The translations under genes were made by a program, and so were the position numbers. A stretch of 64,000 bases of DNA from VFKU01 sp964620045 (lineage in GTDB: Bacteria; Hydrogenedentota; Hydrogenedentia; Hydrogenedentales; GCA-2746185): NCBI GenBank assembly GCA_964620045.1, contig CAZUJL010000001.1:186001-250000 (forward strand). The letters run 5' to 3'. The notes below the pieces were generated by a model. It was not told the DNA's origin, ran no database searches, and saw only the letters and a program-made list of their open reading frames with translations. Positions 25,896 to 34,478 of the stretch are shown here, one piece after another. The first letter of the stretch is position 1. Every line of letters starts with the position of its first letter.

Positions 25896-27035
25896 TCACA
25901 CGCGTTGCTTGCGTTTGTAGCCGTGCGGCATCTCGTCGCCGAGGCAAGTGCCAACCAGCCGCGCGGACGAAATCCACGGATGGTCAAGCGGCACGCGACG
26001 CTTGCCCTCAGCCACATCGGCGATGCGGACATCAATGAAGTCGTCGCCGCGCCTGGCCACCATCACGCCGAATTTCCGCTGAAAAATAAAACGTGCGGCC
26101 TGCATGCCGTATTCCGTGGCGAGTAGCCGATCAGTGGCTGTGGGCACGCCCCCGCGCTGGATATGGCCCAGTGAAGTCACGCGGGTTTCGAGGCCGGTCA
26201 CGCTTTCCAAGTGCTCGGCCAATACCGCGCTGACGGGCTCTTTCGAGTGCTCTCCGCCCTTCTTTTCTTTCTTATCGCCGTTCGAACCGTTCTTCTTGGC
26301 GGCGGCCTCCTGTCGCGAAAGCGCGCCCTCGGCCACGGCGACCAGGCTGAACATCTTGCCGCGCTCCATGCGCGCGAGCAGCGAGTCGGCGACGAGATCG
26401 AGGTCGTAGGGGATCTCGGGAATCAGGATGACGTCTGAGCCGCCGGCGATGCCGCTGCCCAGCGCGAGCCAGCCGGTGTTGTGGCCCATGATGTCGACCA
26501 CCATCACGCGGTGATGGCTTGAGGCGGTGGTGTGCAAGCGATCGAGCGCGTCGGTCGCGATCGACATCGCCGTGTCGAAACCGACGCTCATTTCCGTGCC
26601 CCAGACGTCGTTGTCGATCGTCTTGGGAATCGTGATGAAGTTGACGTCGCCGCGCTCCATAATGCGCGCGACGTTCTTGTGCGTGCCGCCGCCGCCGAGA
26701 CACACGACGCAATCGAGTTCGAGCTCGTCGACATTGTGCAGAATTTCGTCGATACGATCTTCCGTGCCACCGGCGGAGGCAGGCATCTTGTGCGGCTTGT
26801 CGCGGCTCGTGCGCAGCACGGTACCGCCGGCCGTCAAGAGACCGCTGACGGTAATGTCGTCGAGCTCGATGTACCGGTTCTCAACGAGACCACGAAAGCC
26901 TTCGAGAAATCCGTACACGCGCACGCCTTCCGGCAGCAGCGATTTGGTCAGCGATCGAATAACGGCGTTCAGCCCGGGGCAGTCGCCCCCGGCGGTCAAA
27001 ATGCCGACCGCCTTGATTTTTTTGTGTTGTCCCAC
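25896..27035 (-). CDS. pfkA: 6-phosphofructokinase, group III type
   Basis: Phosphorylates fructose 6-phosphate in glycolysis. The nucleotide loop ILTAGGDCPGLNAVIR opens the protein and the substrate motif PKTIDNDVWGTEMSVGFDT is central, followed by MGHNTGWLAL. The Gly and Lys found at the ATP/PPi-discriminating positions (GGGGT, PKTIDND) fit ATP-using group III enzymes. The Asp normally present in GGDGS, a Mg ligand in E. coli, is Gly here. A Lys-rich insert (KKNGSNGDKKEKKGGEHSK) lies near residue 270. Start is uncertain: GTG 27035 has GGGGA 7 nt upstream, while GTG 27053 and 27089 are also in frame. Confidence 0.85.
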   Translation of the reverse strand: MGQHKKIKAVGILTAGGDCPGLNAVIRSLTKSLLPEGVRVYGFLEGFRGLVENRYIELDDITVSGLLTAGGTVLRTSRDKPHKMPASAGGTEDRIDEILHNVDELELDCVVCLGGGGTHKNVARIMERGDVNFITIPKTIDNDVWGTEMSVGFDTAMSIATDALDRLHTTASSHHRVMVVDIMGHNTGWLALGSGIAGGSDVILIPEIPYDLDLVADSLLARMERGKMFSLVAVAEGALSRQEAAAKKNGSNGDKKEKKGGEHSKEPVSAVLAEHLESVTGLETRVTSLGHIQRGGVPTATDRLLATEYGMQAARFIFQRKFGVMVARRGDDFIDVRIADVAEGKRRVPLDHPWISSARLVGTCLGDEMPHGYKRKQRV

Positions 27036-27200
27036 GCCTGAATCCCCACACACGCCTCCTCGGAGTTTCCCGGAGGCGCCCCCTCGCACGCAGCCCGTGT
27101 GCGATGAGCGTAGTTTAACGCAATGCGGGGTTCCTGTCTATAATCTGTGCCGGCAGGGGCGCGGACCGAATAGAGGCGGGCAGCGACCGGGGGAGCCACG

Positions 27201-27404
27201 GTGGGGAAATCGACGAAGAAAGAAATCGAACGGCGCAAGAAAGACATCGAGAAGAAGAAAGAACGCGAGCGGCGCAAGCGCGACGAAAAAATTCGCGCGG
27301 AAGAAGACTGGCTCAAGGCCGTTGATAAACTGAAACAGGCCAAGAAAAAAGCGCGCGCGCTCAAACAAGCCGTCGACAAGAAAAAGAAGAAGAAAAGGCA
27401 CTGA
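27201..27404 (+). CDS. Small, extremely basic coiled-coil protein
   Basis: A 67-aa product from a GTG start with GGGGAG about 6 nt upstream. More than half the residues are Lys, Arg or Glu, in heptad-like order (KKEIERRKKDIEKKKERER), with a Lys-rich tail ending KKKKKKRH. It could bind nucleic acid or polyphosphate; its stop is 6 nt from the convergent end of the polyphosphate kinase gene. No family recognised. The pronounced codon periodicity favours a real gene. Confidence 0.5.
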   Translation: MGKSTKKEIERRKKDIEKKKERERRKRDEKIRAEEDWLKAVDKLKQAKKKARALKQAVDKKKKKKRH

Positions 27405-27410
27405 CGCTGT

Positions 27411-29447
27411 TCAGCCGGTGCGGCGCACGGCTTTCTGCTCGGCTGACTCTACTTTCGATTCCAAATATTCCCGCGTCATCTCTTGTGCGCGGCGCGTTCC
27501 CGTTTTGCCACCGACGTACGGGTTCGATTGCATTTCGTCGTAGTACCGCGCCTTCATGTCGTCTTCGACCTGGAACCGCATGAAGGTACGAATGTCCTCG
27601 CGCAACGCCTCATTGAATACCGGGAAGGCCACTTCGACGCGCCAATCGAGATTGCGCTCCATCAGGTCCGACGAGCCCACATACACCTGTTCGTCGTCCC
27701 CTTTACCGAAAATATATATGCGCTGGTGCTCGAGATAGCGGTCGACGATCGACACGGCGCGGATATTCGGGTGCGGCGGCAACGCATATGTCGTGCGCAC
27801 AACGAGGTCGCACTTCACCCCCACGTCGGCCGCGCGGCGAATTTTCGCGATCATCTTTTCGTCGGTCAGGTGGTTCACTTTCAGACAGACGTATCCCTTG
27901 TCCTTCTTCGCGATCTCGCGATCCAGCAGCTTGGTAAACGTCTTTCGCAGGTTAAACGGCGAGACCACAAGGTGCTTGAATGTCGGCGAATCGAGCACAC
28001 GCATGCGCGAGGCGCGCTCAAGGTACTCGAATATGTCGTCCACCTCGGACGTAAGCCGCGGATCGGCAGTGAACAGCGTGCTGTCCACATAGCTGCGCGC
28101 GGTGCCTTCGTGGAAGTTGCCGGTGGACAGCGCGGCGAATTGGATGCCTTCCTTCTGGATGAGCAACAGCTTGCTGTGCACTTTCATCGGCGGCAGACCG
28201 AACACGACATGCGCGCCGGCTTCCTGCAATCGCTCGGCCATGGTAATGTTGTTTTTTTCGTCGAAGCGCGCCTGCAGCTCGACCGACACAAACACCCATT
28301 TCCCGTTCTGCGCGGCGTTCACGAGCGCGTTCACGATGCGCGAGCTCTTTGACACGCGGTAGAGCGACATCTTGATCGCTTCCACCTTCGGATCGATCGC
28401 GGCCTCGCGCAGCAGCCGGACCGTGTGGTCGAAGGACTGGTACGGCGTCGTCAGCAATACGTCGCACTCGCGGATGGTCTCGATCATCGGCGTGCGATCG
28501 CGATCCAGCACGGGATGCGGCACCGTTGGCGTCGAAGGCCACGAGAGATCCGAACGCTTGATCGGGAAATTCATCAGGTCGCGCATGTTGTGATAGCGCG
28601 CGCCGCCGATGAGCGGGTAGTCATCGCCGATTTGCAGCTCCATGATCAGCAGTCGCAACAACACGGGCGGAATCGCGGCGTCATACACCAGGCGCGTGGG
28701 CCGGCCGCCCTTGCGGCTTTGCAACTCCTGCTCCATCTTGCGCACGTAGTCTTCGGAGAAGTCGTTGTCCATGTCGAGTTCGGCGTCGCGCAGGATCTTG
28801 AACTCGAAGGCTTCAATCTCTTTGTAGTCGAAGATATAGAACACGTCGTCCAACGAGTGCCGGATCACGTCGTCGATGTACATGATGTCGCCGCCGGGCA
28901 ATTCAACGAAACGGCCCAGCTCGGTCGGAATGCGCAGGATCGCGTAGCGCGGCACGTCGCCGCGCATCTTCACGGCGAAATACAGCTCGCCGTCCATCAA
29001 CTGCGGGAAATCCTGGCTTTCGTCGATCAGCAGCGGCACGAGGTTCGGCAGGATCGTCTGGCGGAAGTGGTCGCGCAGCCAAACGTCGACGTCCGTGCCT
29101 TTCTTGATGTCTTTCTCGGTGAGCAGCTTGATGCCTTCGGCCGCGAGCGCCTTGAAGACCGTGTTGTACGCCGCCTGGAAGCGCTGGTCGAGCTCGCGCG
29201 AACGCTCCACAATCACGTCGAGCACGTTCGTCTTGTCCGCGTGACCGATTTCGAGCATGCGGTGCACGCTCGCCACACGGACCTTGTAGAACTCGTCCAT
29301 GTTCGAGGAGTAAATGCCGAGGAAGCGCACGCGCTCCATCAGTGGATTGCGCTCGTCTTCCGCTTCCTGCAGCACGCGCTCGTTAAAGGAGAGCGTGGAA
29401 ATGTCGCGGTCCTGCCACAGGCGCTTGCGGGTGCGTGCGGACGGCAT
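27411..29447 (-). CDS. ppk1: Polyphosphate kinase 1
   Basis: Makes inorganic polyphosphate reversibly from ATP. The 678-aa chain shows the N-terminal helical domain (STLSFNERVLQEAEDE, SNMDEFYKVRV), the ATP-binding core with MSLYRVSKSSRIVNAL, the phosphohistidine region KVHSKLLLIQ near residue 420, and the second PLD-like half ending in DLMERNLDWRVEVAFPV. Length and order match family members. The ATG at 29447 is chosen over an in-frame TTG three codons upstream. A terminator separates it from the upstream monooxygenase gene. Confidence 0.95.
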   Translation of the reverse strand: MPSARTRKRLWQDRDISTLSFNERVLQEAEDERNPLMERVRFLGIYSSNMDEFYKVRVASVHRMLEIGHADKTNVLDVIVERSRELDQRFQAAYNTVFKALAAEGIKLLTEKDIKKGTDVDVWLRDHFRQTILPNLVPLLIDESQDFPQLMDGELYFAVKMRGDVPRYAILRIPTELGRFVELPGGDIMYIDDVIRHSLDDVFYIFDYKEIEAFEFKILRDAELDMDNDFSEDYVRKMEQELQSRKGGRPTRLVYDAAIPPVLLRLLIMELQIGDDYPLIGGARYHNMRDLMNFPIKRSDLSWPSTPTVPHPVLDRDRTPMIETIRECDVLLTTPYQSFDHTVRLLREAAIDPKVEAIKMSLYRVSKSSRIVNALVNAAQNGKWVFVSVELQARFDEKNNITMAERLQEAGAHVVFGLPPMKVHSKLLLIQKEGIQFAALSTGNFHEGTARSYVDSTLFTADPRLTSEVDDIFEYLERASRMRVLDSPTFKHLVVSPFNLRKTFTKLLDREIAKKDKGYVCLKVNHLTDEKMIAKIRRAADVGVKCDLVVRTTYALPPHPNIRAVSIVDRYLEHQRIYIFGKGDDEQVYVGSSDLMERNLDWRVEVAFPVFNEALREDIRTFMRFQVEDDMKARYYDEMQSNPYVGGKTGTRRAQEMTREYLESKVESAEQKAVRRTG

Positions 29448-29454
29448 GGTTTTC

Positions 29455-29495
29455 AAAAGCGCGGGCCGGCCCAGCGCGTGAGCGCCGGCCGGCCC
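29455..29495 (-). terminator. Intrinsic terminator between the Cu monooxygenase gene and ppk1
   Basis: A 9-bp stem (29463-29471 with 29487-29495) contains an inner CGC-GTGA-GCG cap. TTTT follows on the minus strand at 29455-29458, just before the ppk1 ATG. It implies that ppk1 needs its own promoter or receives only read-through. Confidence 0.7.
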
Positions 29496-29510
29496 TGTCG
29501 CTGCTCCAGA

Positions 29511-30845
29511 TTAGTCGTCGGTTTCGGTCTTGGTCTTTTTCGGCATGTTAAACGTGTTCGGCAAGGACTGCAGGATGCCGGGCAGCGGCGCGTCGACGGC
29601 GTCGTCAAACTTGCCGACCACGCGGCCGTTTTCCACCTTCAGCCCGAGCTTCTGGTCCGTCACCACGACATGCGACCAGGTCGTCAGCATTTCGTTTTCG
29701 GTCCATGGACCATACGTCACTTTCGCGGACGGGTCCACGGCTTCCGGGTTGTTCGACGTGTTGTCCCAGAACGCGTGCACGTGGTACTTCGTGCCCTTCG
29801 GCACCGAGATCGGCTTCACCAGTTCGTAGTTCGACTGCCAATTCCAGTCATACACCGGCACATCCGTGATCAACTGCGAGGTGCCGTCCGGAAGCAGCGC
29901 CGTCGTCGTATACGCCCGGCCGCGCGTGTGCATATGCGCGCCGCTCGACAGGATCGTCAGCGGGAAATTCAGCGTCACTTCGGTGTCCATCGAGAATGTG
30001 CCGTTCGGATCGATGTTGATCGCGAAGTCGTCGGTGCCGCAGGTACGCACGACCTTGTCGACGCGGCCCTGGGCGAACTTCACGCCGAAGCGCACGCGAT
30101 CGGTCACGTCTTCATCGAGGCCAACATAGTGCATCTGGATCTGGATGATGCTGCCCGACGGCAGGAACATCGCCGTGCCCTCGGGGTAGTCCATCGGACG
30201 CGCACCCGGCAGGTAGCTGCCGATGTAGTCGCCGCCGCCAAGCGCCGCCTGGCCGATGCCGACCGGCTGCAGCTTGCGCGGCGCGCGCACGAGGTTCGCG
30301 TGGTGCACGGTCTTGCGGACCGTCGGCAGAATTTCCCACTGGCTGACGTACAGATCCTCAGTAGTCTGCGGATCCATGTGGATGCTCTGGTACTCGATCT
30401 TCTGCTCGCCGGCGGGAACGATGAAGTCGCGGTCGGACGTGAAGATCATGTCAGGCGTGCCCATCGCCCACTCGCTCTCGACGGCCGGCGCGGCCGGCAT
30501 GTCGGCGGGATTGCCCTGCTTGGCGCCCTGGTCGACCCACGCGAGGATCGTGTCGATCTGCTCCTGCGCCAGACTGCGGTCGTTCTTATAGGCCACCTTG
30601 CTCGAATCCGGATGCCACGGCGGCATCTTTTTGTCGGCCACCGCCGTGCGGATGCTCTTGGCCCACGGGCGCACGGAGTCGTAATCGAGCACGCTGAACG
30701 GCCCGATTTCGCCCGGTTGGTGGCAGCCGGCGCAATTGGCGAACAGAATCGGCGCGACGTCCTTCGAATAGGTGACTTGATCGGCCGCCCACACCGGGGC
30801 GGACATCGCGGCGATGGCAGCCGCTACAGCAAAACGCTTGGTCAT
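29511..30845 (-). CDS. Exported cytochrome c-copper type II monooxygenase
   Basis: A 444-aa periplasmic oxidoreductase. Sec signal (MTKRFAVAAAIAAMSAPVWA), then a single-haem domain with CAGCH near residue 39, then a dopamine-beta/PHM-like monooxygenase fold. Copper ligands typical of that fold appear in order: TVHHANLV (CuH pair), QMHYVG, GAHMHTRG (CuM His-x-His), and a late Met in TENEMLTTW. Such proteins hydroxylate C-H bonds; the fused haem could deliver electrons in place of ascorbate. GGGAGG precedes the ATG. The substrate is not predictable. Confidence 0.85.
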   Translation of the reverse strand: MTKRFAVAAAIAAMSAPVWAADQVTYSKDVAPILFANCAGCHQPGEIGPFSVLDYDSVRPWAKSIRTAVADKKMPPWHPDSSKVAYKNDRSLAQEQIDTILAWVDQGAKQGNPADMPAAPAVESEWAMGTPDMIFTSDRDFIVPAGEQKIEYQSIHMDPQTTEDLYVSQWEILPTVRKTVHHANLVRAPRKLQPVGIGQAALGGGDYIGSYLPGARPMDYPEGTAMFLPSGSIIQIQMHYVGLDEDVTDRVRFGVKFAQGRVDKVVRTCGTDDFAINIDPNGTFSMDTEVTLNFPLTILSSGAHMHTRGRAYTTTALLPDGTSQLITDVPVYDWNWQSNYELVKPISVPKGTKYHVHAFWDNTSNNPEAVDPSAKVTYGPWTENEMLTTWSHVVVTDQKLGLKVENGRVVGKFDDAVDAPLPGILQSLPNTFNMPKKTKTETDD

Positions 30846-30867
30846 GTCGGAGCCTCCCAGCCCTAGG

Positions 30868-30889
30868 CTGAAAATACTGCGATTTTCAG
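30868..30889. promoter_or_regulatory. Palindrome upstream of the Cu monooxygenase gene
   Basis: CTGAAAAT (30868-30875), ACTGCG, ATTTTCAG (30882-30889): a perfect 8-bp dyad with a 6-nt spacer, 23 nt before the minus-strand start codon. Likely an operator or the core of the promoter; CAGCC-TA-GGCTG also lies beside it. Confidence 0.45.
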
Positions 30890-30943
30890 GGGTCATTCTA
30901 GCCCCGGAAGGCCAGAAATATCCACAAATGGGCGACCAGCGCG

Positions 30944-32482
30944 TCAGGGCGCGGCGGGCGGCGGGGCCGTAGCCCAATCGGGCACGACGCCCGATTGGAT
31001 TCCAAATACATGCACCCCAATGAGGTACATCAGGGCTGTGACGAGCAACACGCCCATGATATCCACCAAAAAACCCGCCCGGGCCATCTGCGGCACGGTG
31101 ATTCGGCCGGCGCCAAACACGATCGCGTTGGGGGGCGTCGCCGCAGGCAACATAAACCCGCAAGAGATCGCCATGCCGGCGGGGAACATCAGGAGCAGCG
31201 GGTGGATGCCGATCTCGGGCGCCATCGCCGCGAGGATGGGCATCATGATCGCCGCCGTGGCGGTATTCGAAGTGACCTCGCCGGAGAACGCGAGCAACGC
31301 GGCCACAATCAGCACGATGAGCAGCGGCGGCACGTCCTTCAGCAACACGAACTGATCGCCGACCCAGTCCACCAGGTGCGTGCTGCGAAATGCCTCGGCC
31401 ATTGCCAGACCGCCGCCGAACAACAGCAACACTTCCCACGGAATCCGGCGCGCCCATTCCCAATCGAGCGCAAACTCACCCTTCTTGAGATCGACTGGAA
31501 TCAAAAAGAGCAGCAGCGCACCCACGATCGCAATCGTGCCGTCGTTCACCAATTTCGGATCGGGCAACAACAACGACGTCCAGCCCGGAATCGTGAACGA
31601 ACCCAACACGAGATCTTCGCGGAAGATCCACGCGAAGCACGTCGTTGCCCAAATCGTAAGCACAATGCGCTCGCCGCGGCTCATCCGGCCCAGCTCGACG
31701 AGCCGCGCCATAATCTCTTCCCGCGCCGCCGGGAAGGACACCGCCTTGAAGTTGAACAGCACGCGCGTGAGCAGCAGCCAGGTGAGCGGGAGCATGATGA
31801 ACACGATGGGCACGCCCACCATCATCCATTGCACGAAGGTGACGGGCGGCGCACCGGGATAACGGCCGGTGTAGTTCGTGAGCAGGATTCCGTTCGGCGG
31901 CGTGCCGATCGGCGTGCCCATGCCCCCAATGCTCGCGGCATACGCAATGCTCAGCAACAGCGCCGTTGCAAAATTCGCGACGCCGGGATAGTTCCTCTTC
32001 TCCATCTGCGTTACGATCGCGATTGCGATCGGCAGCATCATGACCGCCGTCGCGGTATTCGACATCCACATCGACACGAAGCCGGTGCCGATCATGAACC
32101 CGAGCACAAGCCGGCTGGGGTTGGTGCCGGTGCGCGCGATGATGCCGAGCGCGATGCGCTCGTGCAGGTTCCACTTCTGCATCGCCATCGCGATGAAGAA
32201 CCCGCCGGCGAAAAGGAAGATATTGGAGTCGCCGTAGGCTTTGGTGACTTCCGGCCCGGACAGCACATTCAGCAGCGGGTATAGCGCGATCGGCAGCAGC
32301 GAAGTCGCCGCAATCGGCAAGGCTTCAGTGATCCACCAGATCGCCATCAGCGCGCCGACCGCGCCGGCCTTGCGCGCCTCGGGTGTCATCCCTTCGGGGT
32401 TCGGTGCGAACAACAACGCGCCAAATACAACGAGACCGGCCACGAGTCCGATCTTTTTGTACAGCGGATAGCTTTCGCTCAT
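30944..32482 (-). CDS. DASS/SLC13-family sodium:anion symporter
   Basis: Inner-membrane carrier of 512 aa, with about 11-14 hydrophobic segments, that imports dicarboxylates, tricarboxylates or sulfate with sodium. The family signature motifs are present twice: MWMSNTATAVMMLP near residue 138 and FSGEVTSNTATAAIMMP near residue 400, marking the two helical hairpins that bind substrate. The substrate cannot be fixed by sequence; the dicarboxylate type is the common case. It follows purU by 17 nt on the same strand. Confidence 0.88.
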   Translation of the reverse strand: MSESYPLYKKIGLVAGLVVFGALLFAPNPEGMTPEARKAGAVGALMAIWWITEALPIAATSLLPIALYPLLNVLSGPEVTKAYGDSNIFLFAGGFFIAMAMQKWNLHERIALGIIARTGTNPSRLVLGFMIGTGFVSMWMSNTATAVMMLPIAIAIVTQMEKRNYPGVANFATALLLSIAYAASIGGMGTPIGTPPNGILLTNYTGRYPGAPPVTFVQWMMVGVPIVFIMLPLTWLLLTRVLFNFKAVSFPAAREEIMARLVELGRMSRGERIVLTIWATTCFAWIFREDLVLGSFTIPGWTSLLLPDPKLVNDGTIAIVGALLLFLIPVDLKKGEFALDWEWARRIPWEVLLLFGGGLAMAEAFRSTHLVDWVGDQFVLLKDVPPLLIVLIVAALLAFSGEVTSNTATAAIMMPILAAMAPEIGIHPLLLMFPAGMAISCGFMLPAATPPNAIVFGAGRITVPQMARAGFLVDIMGVLLVTALMYLIGVHVFGIQSGVVPDWATAPPPAAP

Positions 32483-32499
32483 GCACCTCTCCCGGCAAT

Positions 32500-33357
32500 T
32501 TAGCCCAGCACAATAGTCTTATTTTTATAGCGAATCACGCGGTGCTCGACGTACATGCGGATCGCATTGGCCAGCGCGGCCTTTTCGAGGTCGCGGCCCT
32601 TGGCGCGGAGATTCTCCACCGTGTCCTTGTGGGTCACAGGGCCGACCACCTGCTCGATGATCGGGCCTTCGTCGAGGTCGGTCGTGGCGAAGTGCGCCGT
32701 CGCGCCGATGATTTTCACGCCGCGGTCGTAGGCTTGGCGATAGGGATCAGCGCCTTTGAACGACGGCAGGAAGCTGTGGTGAATGTTGATCACGTCGTGG
32801 CCGTACTTCATCAGAAAATCCGAAGTCAGCACCTGCATATAGCGCGCGAGCACGAGGAAGTCGCTGGTGTCGCGCAACAACTGCACCATTTTCGCTTCCT
32901 GCGCGGCGCGGGTCTCCGCGGTCACCGGCAGATGATGAAATGGAATACCGTGGCGTTCGACCAACTCGCGCGTGGCCTCGTGGTTACTCACCACCAGCGG
33001 CACTTCCACGCGCAGCTCGCCGCTGCGCACGCGGTAGAGCAAATCCACCAGGCAGTGATCGAAGCGCGACACGGCGATCGCCATGCGCAGCTTGCGGCCC
33101 GCGTAGTGCAGACTCCAGTCGGCGTTCAGATCCTGCGCGGCCTTGCCGATGGCGGTTTCAATTTTCGATGGAGCGTTTCGTGTTTCGTCGAAGTCGAACT
33201 CGATGCGGATAAAGAAGCGGCCGTTTTCGGCGTCACTCGTGTATTGATCGGATTGGAGAATATTGCCGCCGTGTTCGAACAACAGGCCCGAGAGCCGCGC
33301 GATGATCCCCGGACGATCGGGGCACTGCCACAGAAGTACCGCACGCTGCATGATCAT
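32500..33357 (-). CDS. purU: Formyltetrahydrofolate deformylase
   Basis: Hydrolyses 10-formyl-THF to formate and THF, balancing one-carbon pools. The N-terminal ACT domain (LLWQCPDRPGIIARLSGLL) precedes a formyltransferase fold with INIHHSFLPSFKGADPY and the catalytic Asp region LDEGPIIEQ. At 285 aa it has the usual length. Its start overlaps the stop of the upstream GT9 gene by 4 nt, so the two are translationally coupled. Confidence 0.95.
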   Translation of the reverse strand: MIMQRAVLLWQCPDRPGIIARLSGLLFEHGGNILQSDQYTSDAENGRFFIRIEFDFDETRNAPSKIETAIGKAAQDLNADWSLHYAGRKLRMAIAVSRFDHCLVDLLYRVRSGELRVEVPLVVSNHEATRELVERHGIPFHHLPVTAETRAAQEAKMVQLLRDTSDFLVLARYMQVLTSDFLMKYGHDVINIHHSFLPSFKGADPYRQAYDRGVKIIGATAHFATTDLDEGPIIEQVVGPVTHKDTVENLRAKGRDLEKAALANAIRMYVEHRVIRYKNKTIVLG

Positions 33358-34412
33358 TGCTCCTTCGCGACACGCAGTAACGACATCACCGCGTCATACG
33401 CTTCGTCCACCGGCACCGCGGCCACGACCTCCGGTTGCAACTTCTTGCTCACGCCCGGTCGCACGAGCGCGTCCGCGCGCAGGGCGCGCCCCGCAACCGG
33501 CGGCAGCGGTGCATGCGTGCGCGGTTCGGGCGGCCCGCAGAAAAACGCCGTTGGCACGCCCTGCATCCACGCCATGTGCATCGCGGCCGTGTTCGACCCG
33601 ATGAACGCGCGGAACTTTCCAATCATCGCCATCACTTCGGGCAGCGTCGTCTTCGGACCCGGCGCGCAGCCTGCGCCCACTTCCACGGCGATCGCTTTGG
33701 TGTACGCCTCCTCGGCCGGACCCCAGAACAACACAACGCGCAAGCCTTCGGCCGTCAGCCGCTTCAACAACGCCACCCACTTGTCCTGCGGCCAGCGATT
33801 GTACCCTGCCTGATGCTGGCTCGATCCGGGAAACGCCGCCACTTCCGGCTTGCCGGCCTCGGCATACCACACCTCGGCTTTGGCGGCTGCTGCCGGATCA
33901 ATAGGCAGGCCGAGATCATTCGGGTCATAGTTTGTGGAGACGCCCAGTGGCTCAAGTAGATGCAGCGCGCGCAGCACACGGTTCTCGTCGTTGTCCGCGA
34001 GGCGCACTTTCACGTTCGTGAACAGGCGATTCATTTCCGTGTCTTGTTCGGCCGGATATCCGAGCCGCCATGGCGCGCCGGAGAATCGCGTCACGACGCC
34101 GCTCTTGAAGCGCGCGTGAAAATCGATCGCGACCTCGTATTTCTCCGCGCGCACTTCGCCGAGGAATCGTCGCCACTCGCGCAGCGCGCGCACGGGGCCG
34201 GCCTTTAGTTCGCCGCGTCGCAGAATGTGGAACCGATCGACATCGCGAGACGGCGCGAGCAGCGGGTACACCCAATCCTCGACCGCCCACGCGATTCGAG
34301 CATTCGGGCGTTCCTTCCGCAGCCGGCGCACGGCGGGGCATACGCGCAACGCATCGCCGAGCGCGCCCAGACGGACGACGAGAAAGGACTCGGCTTTGGA
34401 AATCGGCGGCAC
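33354..34412 (-). CDS. Family 9 glycosyltransferase (heptosyltransferase-like)
   Basis: GT-B enzyme of the ADP-heptose:LPS type. It starts near LVVRLGALGDALRVCPAVR, the standard GT9 opening. Later motifs are VAFPGSSQHQAGYNRWP, the donor site FIGSNTAAMHMAW and a GPPEPRTHAPL stretch. About 352 aa. The reading frame extends to a TTG at 34469, but those 19 residues look non-conserved, so GTG 34412 with GGGAG about 12 nt upstream is preferred. It suggests that the cell makes a heptose-containing lipid-linked glycan. Confidence 0.85.
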   Translation of the reverse strand: MPPISKAESFLVVRLGALGDALRVCPAVRRLRKERPNARIAWAVEDWVYPLLAPSRDVDRFHILRRGELKAGPVRALREWRRFLGEVRAEKYEVAIDFHARFKSGVVTRFSGAPWRLGYPAEQDTEMNRLFTNVKVRLADNDENRVLRALHLLEPLGVSTNYDPNDLGLPIDPAAAAKAEVWYAEAGKPEVAAFPGSSQHQAGYNRWPQDKWVALLKRLTAEGLRVVLFWGPAEEAYTKAIAVEVGAGCAPGPKTTLPEVMAMIGKFRAFIGSNTAAMHMAWMQGVPTAFFCGPPEPRTHAPLPPVAGRALRADALVRPGVSKKLQPEVVAAVPVDEAYDAVMSLLRVAKEQ

Positions 34413-34478
34413 GGCGGCGAAAGACTCCCGGAATCGGGACAGCCTAGTGAAACCCGGCGGCCGGGTCAACGCGGCGCG

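Noticed and set aside
27515..27545. GGGTTCGATTGC looked like a tRNA T-loop
   Set aside because: No cloverleaf can be built around it and it lies in conserved ppk1 coding sequence.
28425..30866. 813-aa plus-strand frame
   Set aside because: Antisense to ppk1 and the Cu monooxygenase; composition (His/Arg/Val-rich) is that of shadow frames.
29511..31463. Long 650-aa minus-strand frame
   Set aside because: Only the part from ATG 30845 has a signal peptide, SD and domain content; the upstream 206 codons are a shadow of the DASS transporter.
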